A stretch of DNA of 64,000 nt from contig JAEUMK010000072.1 in assembly GCA_016792565.1 (NCBI GenBank), forward strand, positions 1 through 64,000. The letters run 5' to 3'. A program made the position numbers and the translations under genes. The notes under the pieces were generated by a model. It did no database searches. It had not been told where the DNA came from and saw only the letters and a list, made by a program, of their open reading frames with translations. Positions within the stretch are counted from its first letter, which is position 1, and each line of letters opens with the position of its first letter. Positions 29,066-39,200 of this stretch are shown piece by piece. The DNA is from Alphaproteobacteria bacterium. Its GTDB lineage: Bacteria > Pseudomonadota > Alphaproteobacteria > Micropepsales > Micropepsaceae.

Positions 29066-29133
29066 GCCGCCATCACCCTCGGCTTTGTGCAACGCAATAT
29101 CGGAGTTCGCATTAGCCCCCGGAAGGGCCGCAC

Positions 29134-30030
29134 TCAATCCTCTTTTCCGCTCCGCCGCGGAAAGAGGCGGCAGGCGGCGGAGGCGACGCGGCCGAGCCTG
29201 TACATGCGTTGCGAGGCGACCGTCGCCCCGGCGACCTCGCCGGCGATCTTGGCCGCGAACGGATTGGTCAGGATCGCATGGCTCAGCATGCCCCCGGCGA
29301 TGTCGGCGGCCGCGACCAGCGAGGCGCTCGACATCGTCCGCCGCAGCAATTCCCAGGTGGCGAGGCCGTGGGGGCGCAGGCCATAGGCGCGGGCGACCTG
29401 GCGCACCAGCCGCACCCCGCGCACCGAGAACAGCAAGGCATCGATCGAGGCTGTCGGGCTGACCGCGGTCAGGCCGAAGGCCTGTGCGGCGGCGGCCCGG
29501 ACCGCCTGGTTGGCGCGGGCGTCCAGTGTCGGGAACACGGTCGTCTCCAGCGCGTTGCGCACCTGTTCGACCGAGTTCGCGCCGCGGATCGCCTCGCGCG
29601 CGTCGCCGGTCGGGAGGCCCGCCCCGCGCAGCAGATCGACATAGCCGCGGGCCGCGCTGCGTGCGGCTTCCATGTCCTCGGCGTCCTCGGCGAGCGCCGC
29701 CTGCCAGTCCTCCATGCGGCGCACCGCGAAGAGGGCGCGCAGTTCGCGCATGATCGCCCACAGAAGCAGCAGCAGACCCAGCGCCAGAATCCCCGCCGCC
29801 GCCCAGCCGAGCCAGGGCCGCTCATCGACCATGGCGGCGATCCAGCCGACCGATTCGACCACGAAGAATCCGATCAGCAGCACGAACAGGCCGGCCGCGA
29901 CCAGCGTTCCGGTGCCGAACAGCGGCTCGCGCGCTTCCGGACGCTTCACGAAGGCCTCCCATTCGTGATCGATCCGCTCGGCCGGAGCGTCGATCTCCAG
30001 CAGCTGCGGACGGCGCGGCGCGTCGCTCAT
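29134..30030 (-). CDS. YcjF-family membrane protein (TIGR01620 / DUF697)
   Basis: A 298-residue inner-membrane protein. Two close transmembrane helices lie near residues 41-62 (LVAAGLFVLLIGFFVVESVG) and 74-95 (AAGILALGLLLLLWAIMREL). A long cytoplasmic part follows with the DUF697-type region (AQAFGLTAVSPTASIDALL, LVRQVARAYGLRP). It overlaps ycjX by 4 bases (ATGA). The pair is widely conserved and in some species phage-shock or heat-shock linked; the exact role is unknown. Confidence 0.9.
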   Translation of the reverse strand: MSDAPRRPQLLEIDAPAERIDHEWEAFVKRPEAREPLFGTGTLVAAGLFVLLIGFFVVESVGWIAAMVDERPWLGWAAAGILALGLLLLLWAIMRELRALFAVRRMEDWQAALAEDAEDMEAARSAARGYVDLLRGAGLPTGDAREAIRGANSVEQVRNALETTVFPTLDARANQAVRAAAAQAFGLTAVSPTASIDALLFSVRGVRLVRQVARAYGLRPHGLATWELLRRTMSSASLVAAADIAGGMLSHAILTNPFAAKIAGEVAGATVASQRMYRLGRVASAACRLFPRRSGKED

Positions 30031-31484
30031 AGGCGATCTCCGATCAGGTAGAAGAGGGCGTCGTCGAGGCCGAGGTGAGGCACCCCGGACTCGCCCGACG
30101 CATCGAGCTTGGGCGGCTGGAAGACCGGCAGCTCGAAGAACGAGCCCTGCCAGAACTCCGGCCCCGGAGGCTTCAGCGGGACCTCGCCGGGATAGAACCT
30201 GACCAGCTTGTCGCGCCCCATCGGCAGGCCGCGCACCACCGCAACGTCGCGCCCGTCGATCGAGGCGCGGTCGTCCAGCGTGCAGCGCACGGCGGCCAGC
30301 GCCGCCGTCCTCACCGCGGCGCGGGCATCGCGCATCTCGTCGATGTCGGCCCCCGCCATCCGGCCGAGCAGGATCTGCAAGGCGTCGCGCTGGCGCTCGG
30401 GCACATGGTCGGCTTTGGTCGCGGCGAACATGACCTTCGAGATCCCGCGCGCGAACGGGTTGGTCAGCTTGCGCCCGCCATAGGAGAAGCACTCGGCGAG
30501 GCGCGACACGGCGAGGCGCGTGTCCTCGAAGACGTCCGGCCCGCCATGCAGCGCGCCCAGCACGTCGACCAGAACGACCTGCCGGTCGAAGCGGCGGAAA
30601 TGCTTGTCGAAGAACCGCCCGCCCATCTCGGCGCGATAGAGATCGAAGCGCCTGCGGAACAATTCTCCATACGAGCCGGGCTTCGCCGCGCGTCCTGGCG
30701 TCACCGGCAGCGGCGCGAAGATCATCGCTTCGGTCTTCGGCCAGGGCGGGGCGCACAGGAACCCGCCAGGCTGGAGATAGCGCAGCCCCAGTCGGTCGCG
30801 CGCATCGAAGAGATAGGCAAGATAGAGATCGTAGGCCCGGCGCGCCGCATCGGCGTCTGCCGGCGCATCGGGATCGATGGTCTTCAGGAAGTCGAGAAAC
30901 GGCTTTGCCGCCGCGGCGCGTGGCCCGGTGTCCATCCGGGCCAGCGTCTCGGCCGACCAGGCGGCGAACTCCTGGCTCAGCATCGGCAGGTCGAGCAGCC
31001 ATTCGCCGGGATAGTCGAGGATCTCGACGGTGACCTCGCGCGTCTTGAGGAAGTCGAGCCCCGCGGTGCGGCGGCGGCGGACGACGAACTTGAGCGCCAC
31101 TTCGGCGAGGCTTGCGGTGCGCGGCGGCCAGTGCGGCTCGGCATCGGCCAGCGCCGCGAAATTGCGCTCGAAGGGAAAGCGCGGCGCATCCTCGGTGGCG
31201 GCCAGCAGCCCCAGCTTCTTCAGCCGCGCCGAGATGCCGTGGTCGTCGAACTTGGGCAGCGCGCCCTTGCCGTCCGCCATGGCGAGCAGGTTCTGCACCG
31301 CCGAGGTGATGAAGACCGTCTTGCCCGCCCGGCTGAGGCCGGTGACGGCGAGGCGGATGGTCTCGGTATTGACGGCGCTGTGCAGGGCGGCGGCGGCCTG
31401 GCGGCGGGCCTCGCGCCAGCCGCGCCGGACCTGCGTCCAGAAATCGTCGTCCGGGTTGTCCAGGCGGGGCGGATCGAGGCTCAT
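30027..31484 (-). CDS. YcjX-family P-loop GTPase-like protein
   Basis: A 485-residue member of the YcjX family (DUF463). The Walker A is GLSRAGKTVF (about residues 49-58) and the Walker B/G3-like motif is DYPGEW. A late KADHVPE segment matches the base-recognition region (KxD). The next gene encodes its usual partner YcjF, overlapping by 4 bases. YcjX is thought to act with YcjF at the membrane under stress. The start faces prfB across an 82-base divergent promoter region. Confidence 0.92.
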   Translation of the reverse strand: MSLDPPRLDNPDDDFWTQVRRGWREARRQAAAALHSAVNTETIRLAVTGLSRAGKTVFITSAVQNLLAMADGKGALPKFDDHGISARLKKLGLLAATEDAPRFPFERNFAALADAEPHWPPRTASLAEVALKFVVRRRRTAGLDFLKTREVTVEILDYPGEWLLDLPMLSQEFAAWSAETLARMDTGPRAAAAKPFLDFLKTIDPDAPADADAARRAYDLYLAYLFDARDRLGLRYLQPGGFLCAPPWPKTEAMIFAPLPVTPGRAAKPGSYGELFRRRFDLYRAEMGGRFFDKHFRRFDRQVVLVDVLGALHGGPDVFEDTRLAVSRLAECFSYGGRKLTNPFARGISKVMFAATKADHVPERQRDALQILLGRMAGADIDEMRDARAAVRTAALAAVRCTLDDRASIDGRDVAVVRGLPMGRDKLVRFYPGEVPLKPPGPEFWQGSFFELPVFQPPKLDASGESGVPHLGLDDALFYLIGDRL

Positions 31485-31566
31485 CGAACGGCTATTTTAG
31501 ACGGCTTTACGGCCCGGCGCACCGTCCCTATACCTCGCCGCCGATCCAGATGTGAGGAATGAACCG

Positions 31567-32698
31567 ATGCGCGCGGAAATGCAGGCGGTCTCGAGCGACA
31601 TTCGCAAGTCGCTTGAGCTGCTGAGGAGGTCTCTTTGACTGGGATACTGCCCAGAGACGCCTCGACGAACTGAACGCCAGGGCCGAGGACCCGGCCCTCT
31701 GGAACGACTCGCGCGCCGCGCAGGTCGTCATGCGCGAGCGCAACCGGCTTGACGCGTCGGTCAGTGGCTATCTGGCGCTTGAGAAGGACTTCAACGACTC
31801 CGTCGAACTGCTCGAACTCGCCGAGGCCGAGAACGACGAGGCGATGGTCGCCGACGCGGAGGCCTCGCTGAAGGCGCTGAAGAAGCGGGCCGGGGACGAG
31901 GAGCTGAAATCGCTCCTCTCGGGCGAAGCCGACGCCAACGACACCTATCTGGAAATCAATGCCGGCGCTGGCGGCACCGAGAGCCAGGACTGGGCGCAGA
32001 TGCTGCTGCGCATGTACACGCGCTGGGCGGCCCGGCGCGGCTTCAAGACCGAACTCGTCGCCGAGAGCGAAGGCGAGCAGGCCGGCATCAAGTCGGCGAC
32101 TCTGCTGATCAAGGGCGAATACGCCTATGGCTGGGCGAAGACCGAAAGCGGCGTCCACCGTCTGGTGCGCATCAGCCCCTACGACTCCAACGCACGTCGG
32201 CACACCAGCTTCTCCAGCGTCTGGGTCTATCCGGTGATCGACGACAATATCGAGATCGATGTCAGCGAGAAGGACGTGCGCATCGACGTCTATCGCGCCA
32301 GCGGCGCCGGCGGCCAGCACGTCAACAAGACGGAATCGGCCGTCCGCATCGTTCACCTGGCGACCGGCATCACGGTCGCCTGCCAGAGTGAGCGCTCGCA
32401 GCACAAGAACAAGGACCAGGCCTGGAAGATGCTGCGGGCCCGCCTCTACGAGGCCGAGCTGAAGAAACGCGAGGCGCTGGCCGACGCCCAGAACGCCACC
32501 AAGACCGATATCGGTTGGGGCCACCAGATCCGCTCCTACGTGCTGCAGCCCTATCAGCTGGTGAAGGACCTGCGCACCGGCGTCGAAAGCTATTCGCCCT
32601 CCGATGTGCTCGACGGCGATCTCGACCCGTTCATGGCGGCGGCGCTGGCCCAGAAGATCAAGGGCACCGACGCGATCGAGATCAAGGACCTCGACTGA
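31567..32698 (+). CDS. prfB: Peptide chain release factor 2 with programmed +1 frameshift
   Basis: RF2 ends translation at UAA and UGA. The first 23 codons (31567-31635, [20 protein letters not shown] and RSL) are followed by TGA. A +1 shift at CTT-TGA-C joins them to the frame starting at 31637 ([12 protein letters not shown]), giving 376 residues. The peptidyl-tRNA hydrolysis motif is [18 protein letters not shown] lies 7 bases before the ATG. The frameshift is the well-known autoregulation: scarce RF2 slows reading of UGA and favours the shift. Confidence 0.97.
31624..31639 (+). promoter_or_regulatory. prfB +1 programmed frameshift site
   Basis: The site reads AGGAGG-TCT-CTT-TGA-C. The internal Shine-Dalgarno-like AGGAGG is three bases before the slippery CTT, the same spacing as in E. 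coli prfB. The in-frame TGA is at 31636-31638, and the +1 frame resumes with GAC at 31637. Confidence 0.95.
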
Positions 32699-32757
32699 CG
32701 GATCGGGCCGGGGCTCCGAGGAGACGCCGGTCTCGGCACGCCGGGCGGTCAGCAGAA

Positions 32758-32780
32758 AGGGGCGCCCGCCGGGCGCCCCT
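32758..32780. terminator. GC-rich hairpin between prfB and the bactofilin gene
   Basis: A perfect 10-bp stem (AGGGGCGCCC with GGGCGCCCCT) encloses a GCC loop. It lies between the convergent ends of prfB and the bactofilin gene. On the minus strand it is followed by TTTC, on the plus strand by a weak pyrimidine tail, so it may end both transcripts. Confidence 0.55.
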
Positions 32781-32807
32781 CGGTCTTCCTGCGAACCTGC
32801 CGCCTGC

Positions 32808-33302
32808 TCAGGCCGTCTTGGCGTCGGTCTCGACCAGCGTCGGCTGAGCCGGTTTCGACAGCGTGATCTGCGGTGCGACCGGCTGCACGTTGAGCGGGTC
32901 GCTCGACTTGCGGCAGGTACCCTCGAAGGTCGCGCCGGCTGCGACGGTCAGCTGTTCCTGCAGGATGTCGCCGATCACCACGGCCGAGGCGTCGAGCTGG
33001 ACGCGGCGCGCCCGGATGCGGCCCTCGATGCGGCCGCGCACGACCACTTCCTCGGCGATGATCTCGCCCTTGATGATCGCGCTGTTGCCGATCATCAGCG
33101 TCACGGAGCGGATGTCGCCTTCGACGGTTCCGTCGACCTGCATGTCGCCCTGGCTGACCAGCGTTCCCTGGACCAGAAGATCGGCCGAGATGATCGAGGG
33201 CGCCGAGCGGCCGCCCGGCTTCTTCACCGGTCCCGGGGAGGGAAGGGGTGCGGAGGGAGTCGCCATGGAGGGCGTCTCAGGAGCCTTGCCTTTCGAGAAC
33301 AT
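32808..33302 (-). CDS. Bactofilin
   Basis: A 164-residue polymer-forming cytoskeletal protein. The central bactofilin domain (about residues 38-135) has the repetitive beta-helix pattern SADLLVQGTLVSQGD, GTVEGDIRSVTLMIG and IKGEIIAEEVVVRGRIEG. The N-terminus is Pro-rich, as usual. It starts inside the end of the M23 peptidase gene (26-base overlap). The pairing suggests a scaffold that places the hydrolase at a cell site, as known for bactofilin-LmdC type pairs. Confidence 0.94.
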   Translation of the reverse strand: MFSKGKAPETPSMATPSAPLPSPGPVKKPGGRSAPSIISADLLVQGTLVSQGDMQVDGTVEGDIRSVTLMIGNSAIIKGEIIAEEVVVRGRIEGRIRARRVQLDASAVVIGDILQEQLTVAAGATFEGTCRKSSDPLNVQPVAPQITLSKPAQPTLVETDAKTA

Positions 33303-34689
33303 TCGCGCCTGCTTTCAAATAGTTCCAGGGGTTGCGGGCCTGGCCGTCATACCAGACCTCGTAGTGCAGATGCGGACCCGTGCTGCGCCCCGTGCTGCCC
33401 AGTTCGCCCACTTTGTCTCCGAAGGCCACCTGCTGGCCCTCGACGACGTCGATCGCGCTCAGATGAGCGTAGCGCGTCTTCAGGCCATAGCCATGGTCGA
33501 TCTCGACCATCTTGCCATAGCCGCCATGCCAGTCGGCGCTGACCACCTTGCCCGGCGCGGTCGCGATGATCGCGGTGCCGCTCGGGCCCTTGAAGTCGAG
33601 GCCGCTGTGGAAGGCGCGGCCGCCGTTGAAAGGATCGCTGCGGCCGCCGAAACCCGAGGAGATGCGGGTCACGGCCGGCACCGGGTTGGCGAAGGGGACG
33701 GACAGCATCGCGGTCTGCAGCGTCGCCACACGCTCCAGCGTCGCGTCGGCGTATTCCAGGTTGGGGTCCCGGGCGTCCAGCGCAGACCCCTGGGCCTCGA
33801 GCGGAATATACGGGCCGCCCTGGGCCTCGGGACGCGGCGCGATCGCCTCCGGGTTCATCCCGGCGATCTCGATGATCTCCCGCAGGGAGTCTTCCTTCTC
33901 GACGGCCGCCTCGGCAAGGCCGGCCGCGATCGTCTGCTGACGGATCACTACCGTGTCCAGCCGTCCGGCGAGGGCGGCGAAGGCTTCGCCAGCGACTATG
34001 TTGCGTCCGCTCGCCAGGAATTCGGCCGCCGCGCCGTCGAGGGCGGCCTTTTTCATGTCGGGCTCGACGGAGGCAGGCTGGCCGCCAGCCGCTTCCGGCT
34101 TCGCGGCGGGCAGCGGCGCATCGACGGTGGGCGCCGGCGCGGCCGCGGCGGCCGGTTCGTCCTGCGCGTGGTCTCGCTGCTCGACGCCGCCGGCCGCGCT
34201 GGGGTCTTCTTCCATTTCGAGTTCGCTGGGGTCCGGGCCGAGGCCGAGCGCGCGCACCGTGTCGGCGCGCCGCATCACTTCGGCCAGCGCGTCGCCGGCC
34301 GATTCCTGCTCGACCATGGCGGTCTGCAGGTCGCTCTGGCGCTGCTCGATGGCCACGACGGTGCCGGTGAAGCGCTCCTCGGCGAGCGCGAGCTTGGTGG
34401 AAAGGTCGTCATAGTCCAGACGCATGCGGGCGATCTGGTTCTCGTAGCGGCCCTGGAGATCGCGGACGCGCTCTTCCTGGGCGGCGATGATCTCGTTCTT
34501 GAAGGCGGTCATCACGCTGGCATAGGCGATCCAGCCGAGACAGGAGAGGCCGATCGCGGCGCCCACGATCTGGAACCTTGTGGACAGCACGACGAACTGA
34601 ACGTGTCCGTTGCTGCGATGGTAAATCTGCCGCTCGGGGAACCATTGCAGCACGCGAGCCGCAACGCGGGCCGTAAAGCCTGCTGTCAT
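33277..34689 (-). CDS. M23-family (LytM) peptidoglycan endopeptidase, membrane-anchored
   Basis: A 470-residue protein with a short cytoplasmic N-terminus, one membrane helix (about residues 39-60, FQIVGAAIGLSCLGWIAYAS), a periplasmic coiled coil (about 65-120), an Ala/Pro-rich linker and a C-terminal M23 domain. The zinc motif is HSGLDFKG with HLHYEVW downstream, so all ligands are present and it should be active. It shares an operon and a 26-base overlap with the bactofilin gene. Confidence 0.92.
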   Translation of the reverse strand: MTAGFTARVAARVLQWFPERQIYHRSNGHVQFVVLSTRFQIVGAAIGLSCLGWIAYASVMTAFKNEIIAAQEERVRDLQGRYENQIARMRLDYDDLSTKLALAEERFTGTVVAIEQRQSDLQTAMVEQESAGDALAEVMRRADTVRALGLGPDPSELEMEEDPSAAGGVEQRDHAQDEPAAAAAPAPTVDAPLPAAKPEAAGGQPASVEPDMKKAALDGAAAEFLASGRNIVAGEAFAALAGRLDTVVIRQQTIAAGLAEAAVEKEDSLREIIEIAGMNPEAIAPRPEAQGGPYIPLEAQGSALDARDPNLEYADATLERVATLQTAMLSVPFANPVPAVTRISSGFGGRSDPFNGGRAFHSGLDFKGPSGTAIIATAPGKVVSADWHGGYGKMVEIDHGYGLKTRYAHLSAIDVVEGQQVAFGDKVGELGSTGRSTGPHLHYEVWYDGQARNPWNYLKAGANVLERQGS

Positions 34690-34813
34690 ACCCCAGTCCC
34701 CACACTCGATCCGCTGTCGCGGGTTACGTTTTGGTCAAGCGCCCTGGCGCGCCGGACACACCTTGATAGAATCGAACACAGGGGTGCCGCAACAGGCTCC
34801 TATTATCCCTTTT

Positions 34814-35653
34814 TTAACTTGACTCACCAAGAAAGCGCGGATTCGCAGGCATTTCGGCCGGTTCGACAACCTTCGCGTGCAAGAAATCTACGTCGAACGA
34901 GGGGGCAAGCCCCGCCGCGCGTCGCGCTGGCTCATTGAACGGCGGATGCGGGCGGGCGAGGGCGATGCGATCGAGCGCCGCGGCATAGGCCGGACCGGCC
35001 TCCAGTCCGCGCCGGGCGCAGACATGCGCGAACCAGCGCCGCCCGACCGCCACATGGCCGATCTCATCACGGTAAATGACCTCCAGCAGCCCGGCGCTCT
35101 CGCGATCCCCGGCGCCGTCCAGCCTGGCGATCATGCCGGGCGTGACGTCCAGCCCGCGCGCCTCATGGGTCAGCGGCGCGATCGCCAGGCGATCGAGCAG
35201 CGAGGCCCTGGTGCGCAGCGCCGTCTGCCACAGGCCGTCATGGGCCGGCAGCGCGCCATAGACCGACCCTAGCGCCTCCAGACGCGCCGCCAGCATGAGG
35301 AAGTGTTTGGCTTCCTCGGCTGCGACGCCGATCCAGTCGGCGGCAAAGTCGGCCTCGCTTCCGCCGAGGTCCTCGCAGCCGGCGAACCGGCCGACGATGT
35401 CGAGCGCCAGATCGATCGCGTTCAGCTCGATATGCGCCAGGGCGTGCAGCAGGGCGATACGCCCCTCGGGTCCGGCCGGCGACCGCTTCGGCACGTCGCG
35501 GGCCGCCACCAGGACCGGCCGGTCCGGACGTCCGGGGCGGTCGGGCCATTGGGCATCGGGATCCGGGACGAGGTCGCGGGGCAAAGCGAGCGCCGCTTCG
35601 GCCTTGGCCCTCGGGTCTTCCTTGGCGAAGGCGGCGCGAAGGGCGCCGATCAC
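34814..35653 (-). CDS. DUF455 ferritin-like domain protein
   Basis: A 279-residue protein of the DUF455 family. The helical core shows metal-site-like acidic and His residues: LHALAHIELNAIDL, AAEEAKHFLML, LTHEARGLD and IYRDEIGHVAVG. Their pattern is that of ferritin-like diiron proteins (E, ExxH, E, ExxH). The enzymatic function is unknown. The gene overlaps bcp by 4 bases, so the two are cotranslated; with a peroxidase partner a link to oxidative stress is plausible. Confidence 0.88.
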   Translation of the reverse strand: MIGALRAAFAKEDPRAKAEAALALPRDLVPDPDAQWPDRPGRPDRPVLVAARDVPKRSPAGPEGRIALLHALAHIELNAIDLALDIVGRFAGCEDLGGSEADFAADWIGVAAEEAKHFLMLAARLEALGSVYGALPAHDGLWQTALRTRASLLDRLAIAPLTHEARGLDVTPGMIARLDGAGDRESAGLLEVIYRDEIGHVAVGRRWFAHVCARRGLEAGPAYAAALDRIALARPHPPFNEPARRAAGLAPSFDVDFLHAKVVEPAEMPANPRFLGESS

Positions 35654-36123
35654 TTCAGCGCCTTGACCGCCGCCAGCACTTCCTCGACATGGCCCGGCAC
35701 CTTCACCTTGCGCCAGATGCGGCGGATGACGCCCTTGCCGTCGATGAGGAAGGTCGAGCGGTCGATGCCCATGTATTTGCGGCCATACATGCTCTTCTCG
35801 ACCCAGGCGCCATAGGCTTCGACCGTCTTGCCCTCGGGATCGGAGCCGAGCGCGACCTTCAGCTCGTATTTCGTCTTGAACTTGTCGTGGGCCGCGACGC
35901 TGTCTTTAGAAACCCCGACGACCGCCGCGCCGGCCTTGGCGAAGGCCGCCGCCTGTTCCGAGAACCCGATGGCCTCCTTGGTGCAGCCGCTGGTGTCGTC
36001 CTTGGGATAGAAATAAAGAACCAGCGTCCTTCCGGCGTACTCCTTCAGGGCGACCTTGCCGCCGCCGTCGGCGGCCAGCGCAAAGGCGGGCGCCTTGCTT
36101 CCCTCGGTCAGTTCCTTGGTCAT
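35650..36123 (-). CDS. bcp: Thioredoxin-dependent thiol peroxidase (BCP / PrxQ)
   Basis: This 157-residue peroxiredoxin reduces hydrogen peroxide and organic hydroperoxides. The peroxidatic Cys lies in the motif YFYPKDDTSGCTKEA. The nearby resolving Cys of E. coli type (five residues later) is absent here (CTKEAI), so this looks like a one-Cys-like variant or one using another partner thiol. Other family marks are VVGVSKDS, AYGAWVEK and RSTFLID. It is the first gene of bcp-DUF455. Confidence 0.94.
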   Translation of the reverse strand: MTKELTEGSKAPAFALAADGGGKVALKEYAGRTLVLYFYPKDDTSGCTKEAIGFSEQAAAFAKAGAAVVGVSKDSVAAHDKFKTKYELKVALGSDPEGKTVEAYGAWVEKSMYGRKYMGIDRSTFLIDGKGVIRRIWRKVKVPGHVEEVLAAVKALK

Positions 36124-36222
36124 GTCGCCGTTCCTTCACGCTTCGATTGCCGCGTCCGTCGAAATAGAACAGCCTGAGCCCGACCGCCAGAGTGGGGCGG
36201 TCCCCATTGGTTCGATCGCCGC

Positions 36223-39200
36223 GTGACCGCTCCCGATTCAACGCCGCCCCTGGCGCCGGCCCCCAAGCGCAAGGCGCGCAGGGCGACCGTGCTCGGCTGG
36301 CTGGGCCATCTCGCGGCGAGCCTGTCGGTCCTGGTTGTCGGCGCTCTGGGAGCGCTCGGCATCGGCCTGGCGCTCGGTCCGGTTTCGCTGGGCCCGCTCG
36401 GCCCGCTGCTGATCCGCGCGGTCTCCGATACCGTGGCGGGCTACCGGCTCTCCGCCAGCGATGCCTTGCTGATCTGGTCGTCGGCGGAAACTCGTCTGGT
36501 GGTCCGCTTCGTCGATCCGCGGCTGGTCGATGACAACGGCGTGGAGATCGCGGCGGCCAACGACATCGCGGTCGCCTTCTCCATCGACGCCCTTCTCGCC
36601 GGCGACATCGCGCCGCGCAGCCTGACCATCGTCGGTCCGACCGCCACCTTCATGCGCCTTGCCGACGGCACCTACGACGTCGGCATCCGCACCGAGGTCC
36701 GCCGCGCCCGACAGGTTCAGGCGACCGAGGCGGACGCCACCCCCTTCATCGAGGAACTGCTCAAGCCGCCCGTCGCCGGCCAGGAAGAGACCTATCTCTC
36801 CGAGATCACCCTCAGCGACGCCACCATGACCTTCATCGACGAGGCGACCGACTCCATCGTGAAGGCGCCGCGCGGAACGCTGGTCGTCCGCCGCACCGCC
36901 GATGGCCTCTCGGCCTCGCTCGACGGCCAGGTCTCGCTGCCCAAGGGCAATTGGCGTTTCTACGGCAGCGCGACCTATGTCCGCGGCGCGCCGGACATTC
37001 TGGTGGATGCCGGGATCGTCGATGCCAATCTCGACTCGCTGGCCGATGCCGGCCCTCTGTTCGAGGAATTCCAGGGCGCCGCGCTGCCGATGAGCGGCAC
37101 CTTCAAGCTGGTCGTCGGCGTCGGCGGCACGCTGAAAGCGGGCGAGGGTACGGTCTCGGCGGGAGCCGGATTGCTCCAGATCCGCGCCCTGTCCAACATC
37201 CCGTTCCAGGTGCGCAGCGCGCTCGTCACTGCCGCCTATGATCGCGCGAAGGATCTCTTCGAACTGCGGCGCCTGATGATCGACGCCGACTCGGTTTCCG
37301 GCGAGGTGGCGGGCAGCTTCCGCCTGCGCCGCGGCGCCGACGGGTTCCTCACGGGCTGGCGCGCCGAGCTCGGCATTGCAGACGGACGGCTCGCGATCCC
37401 CGACCTGTTCGACGGCGAGACCCCGGTCGACCGCCTCGCGATGGCGGCCGACAACGATCTGGTGGCCGACATTCTCACCTTGGAGGAACTGAACCTCACC
37501 AGCGGACCGTCGCGCATCAGCGTCCATGGCCAGGTTGCGGGCCTCATCGCCGGCGCGCCGTCGATCCGCATGGACGGCACCATCTCTGAACTGCCCGTCA
37601 TGCGGCTCGGTACGCTCTGGCCCAAGGGCGTGGCGACCGGGGCGCGCGACTGGATCATGGAGAACGTCCATGGCGGCATGATTACCGGCGGCACGCTGAT
37701 GGCCGACCTCACGGCGCGGCAGCTGGAGGACGGCGACGTGCCGGACAGCGCCGCCCGCTTCGAGTTGAACTTCACCGGCGTCGACATGGCCTATATCGAT
37801 GGCCTGCCGCATCTGACCGACGTCAAGGGGTCGGCCGTCGTGCTCGGCAACCGCTTCCGCAGCAGCATCGAGAGCGGCCGGGTCGGCGCGCTGCGCCTCA
37901 CCAAAGGTGAGGTCGCGATCAACGATCTGGAGCGAAGGGGCGAGCCGGCGGTGATCTCCGGCCTGGTCACCGGCAAGGCGGCGGACGTACTGAAGCTGAT
38001 CGACATGAAGCCGCTCGGCTATCCCAGCCGCTACGGCCTCGACCCCGCCAGTGTCGGCGGCGATGCGGCGATCACGCTGGGCCTCGTCGTGCCCACGCTC
38101 AAGGCATTGAAGGTCGAGGACATCGGCTTCGACATCAAGGCGGCGCTCAGGAACGTCGCCATGCCGATCGCGAGCGACATCAGCCTCACCGACGGAGCGG
38201 CCGAATTCGTCGTGACCGGCACGGGGCTGACGGCCGAAGGGCAGGGCGAGATCGCCGGCGTCACGGCCAGCTTCGCTTGGGCGGAGAATTTCAGCCCCGG
38301 CCCCGGCCAGACGTCGACGGCCTTCAGCGCCGCGGCGGTGATCGACGAGGCGTTGCGCCAGAGGCTGGGCGTGGATCCGGGTGCCTATCTCGACGGCGCC
38401 GCCGCCGTCGAAGTGTCGATGACCGGCAACGGCTTCGATCCGGTCACCGCCAGCGCCAGGGTGGATCTGGCGGGTGCGGCGCTCAACGTGCCCGAACTCG
38501 GCTATGTGAAGCCGGCGGGCGAACCGGCCCTCATGATCGCCGAACTCGAGCGCGTCGCCGACGGCTATCGCGCCAATCCGGTGCGCCTCACCGGAACGGG
38601 CATCGACGCCGATCTCGACATTCTTCTGGGCTTCGACGGTTCGCTCCGCAGCATTCGGGCGAACCGCCTCGCGGCCGGGCGCAACGACGTCGCCTTCACG
38701 GTCGATCTCGCCGGCGACAAGCCGCGCGTGACGGCGGACGTCAAGTCCCTGGACCTTGAAACCCTCATCGATGCGCTGCTCACGCCCGCGGACTCGGAAC
38801 TGGTCGAAACCGCCCAGGCGGCCGCAGCGGACTCCCCGTCCGAGCCGCCTCACGTGGCGATGCAGATCAAGGCCGAGAAGGTTCTGATGCGCGGCGGCGC
38901 CGAGGCGACCGATCTCGTCTTCGACATCGACCTCGACCACGGCAATCTCGTCGGCCTGCTTCTGCAGGGCCGCATCGGGACGGGCGCGATGCTGGCGAGG
39001 CTTTGGCCGCAGGCGGATGGCCGCCGCCGGGTCATTCTGGAATCGGACGACATGGGCCGGTTCGTGCACGGCCTCAGCGGCTATCCCGGTATCGCCGGGG
39101 GCTACGGCAAGTTCGCCGTCCTGCTCCCCAAGCCGGGCAGCGACGCGCCTGCACCGGGCACGGCGTCGATGCGCGACTTCCGCCTGATGGACCAGTCCTT

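Noticed and set aside
26285-29386. A 1033-codon plus-strand frame opposite ppdK
   Set aside because: ppdK on the minus strand is certain from its catalytic motifs; the opposite frame is a shadow.
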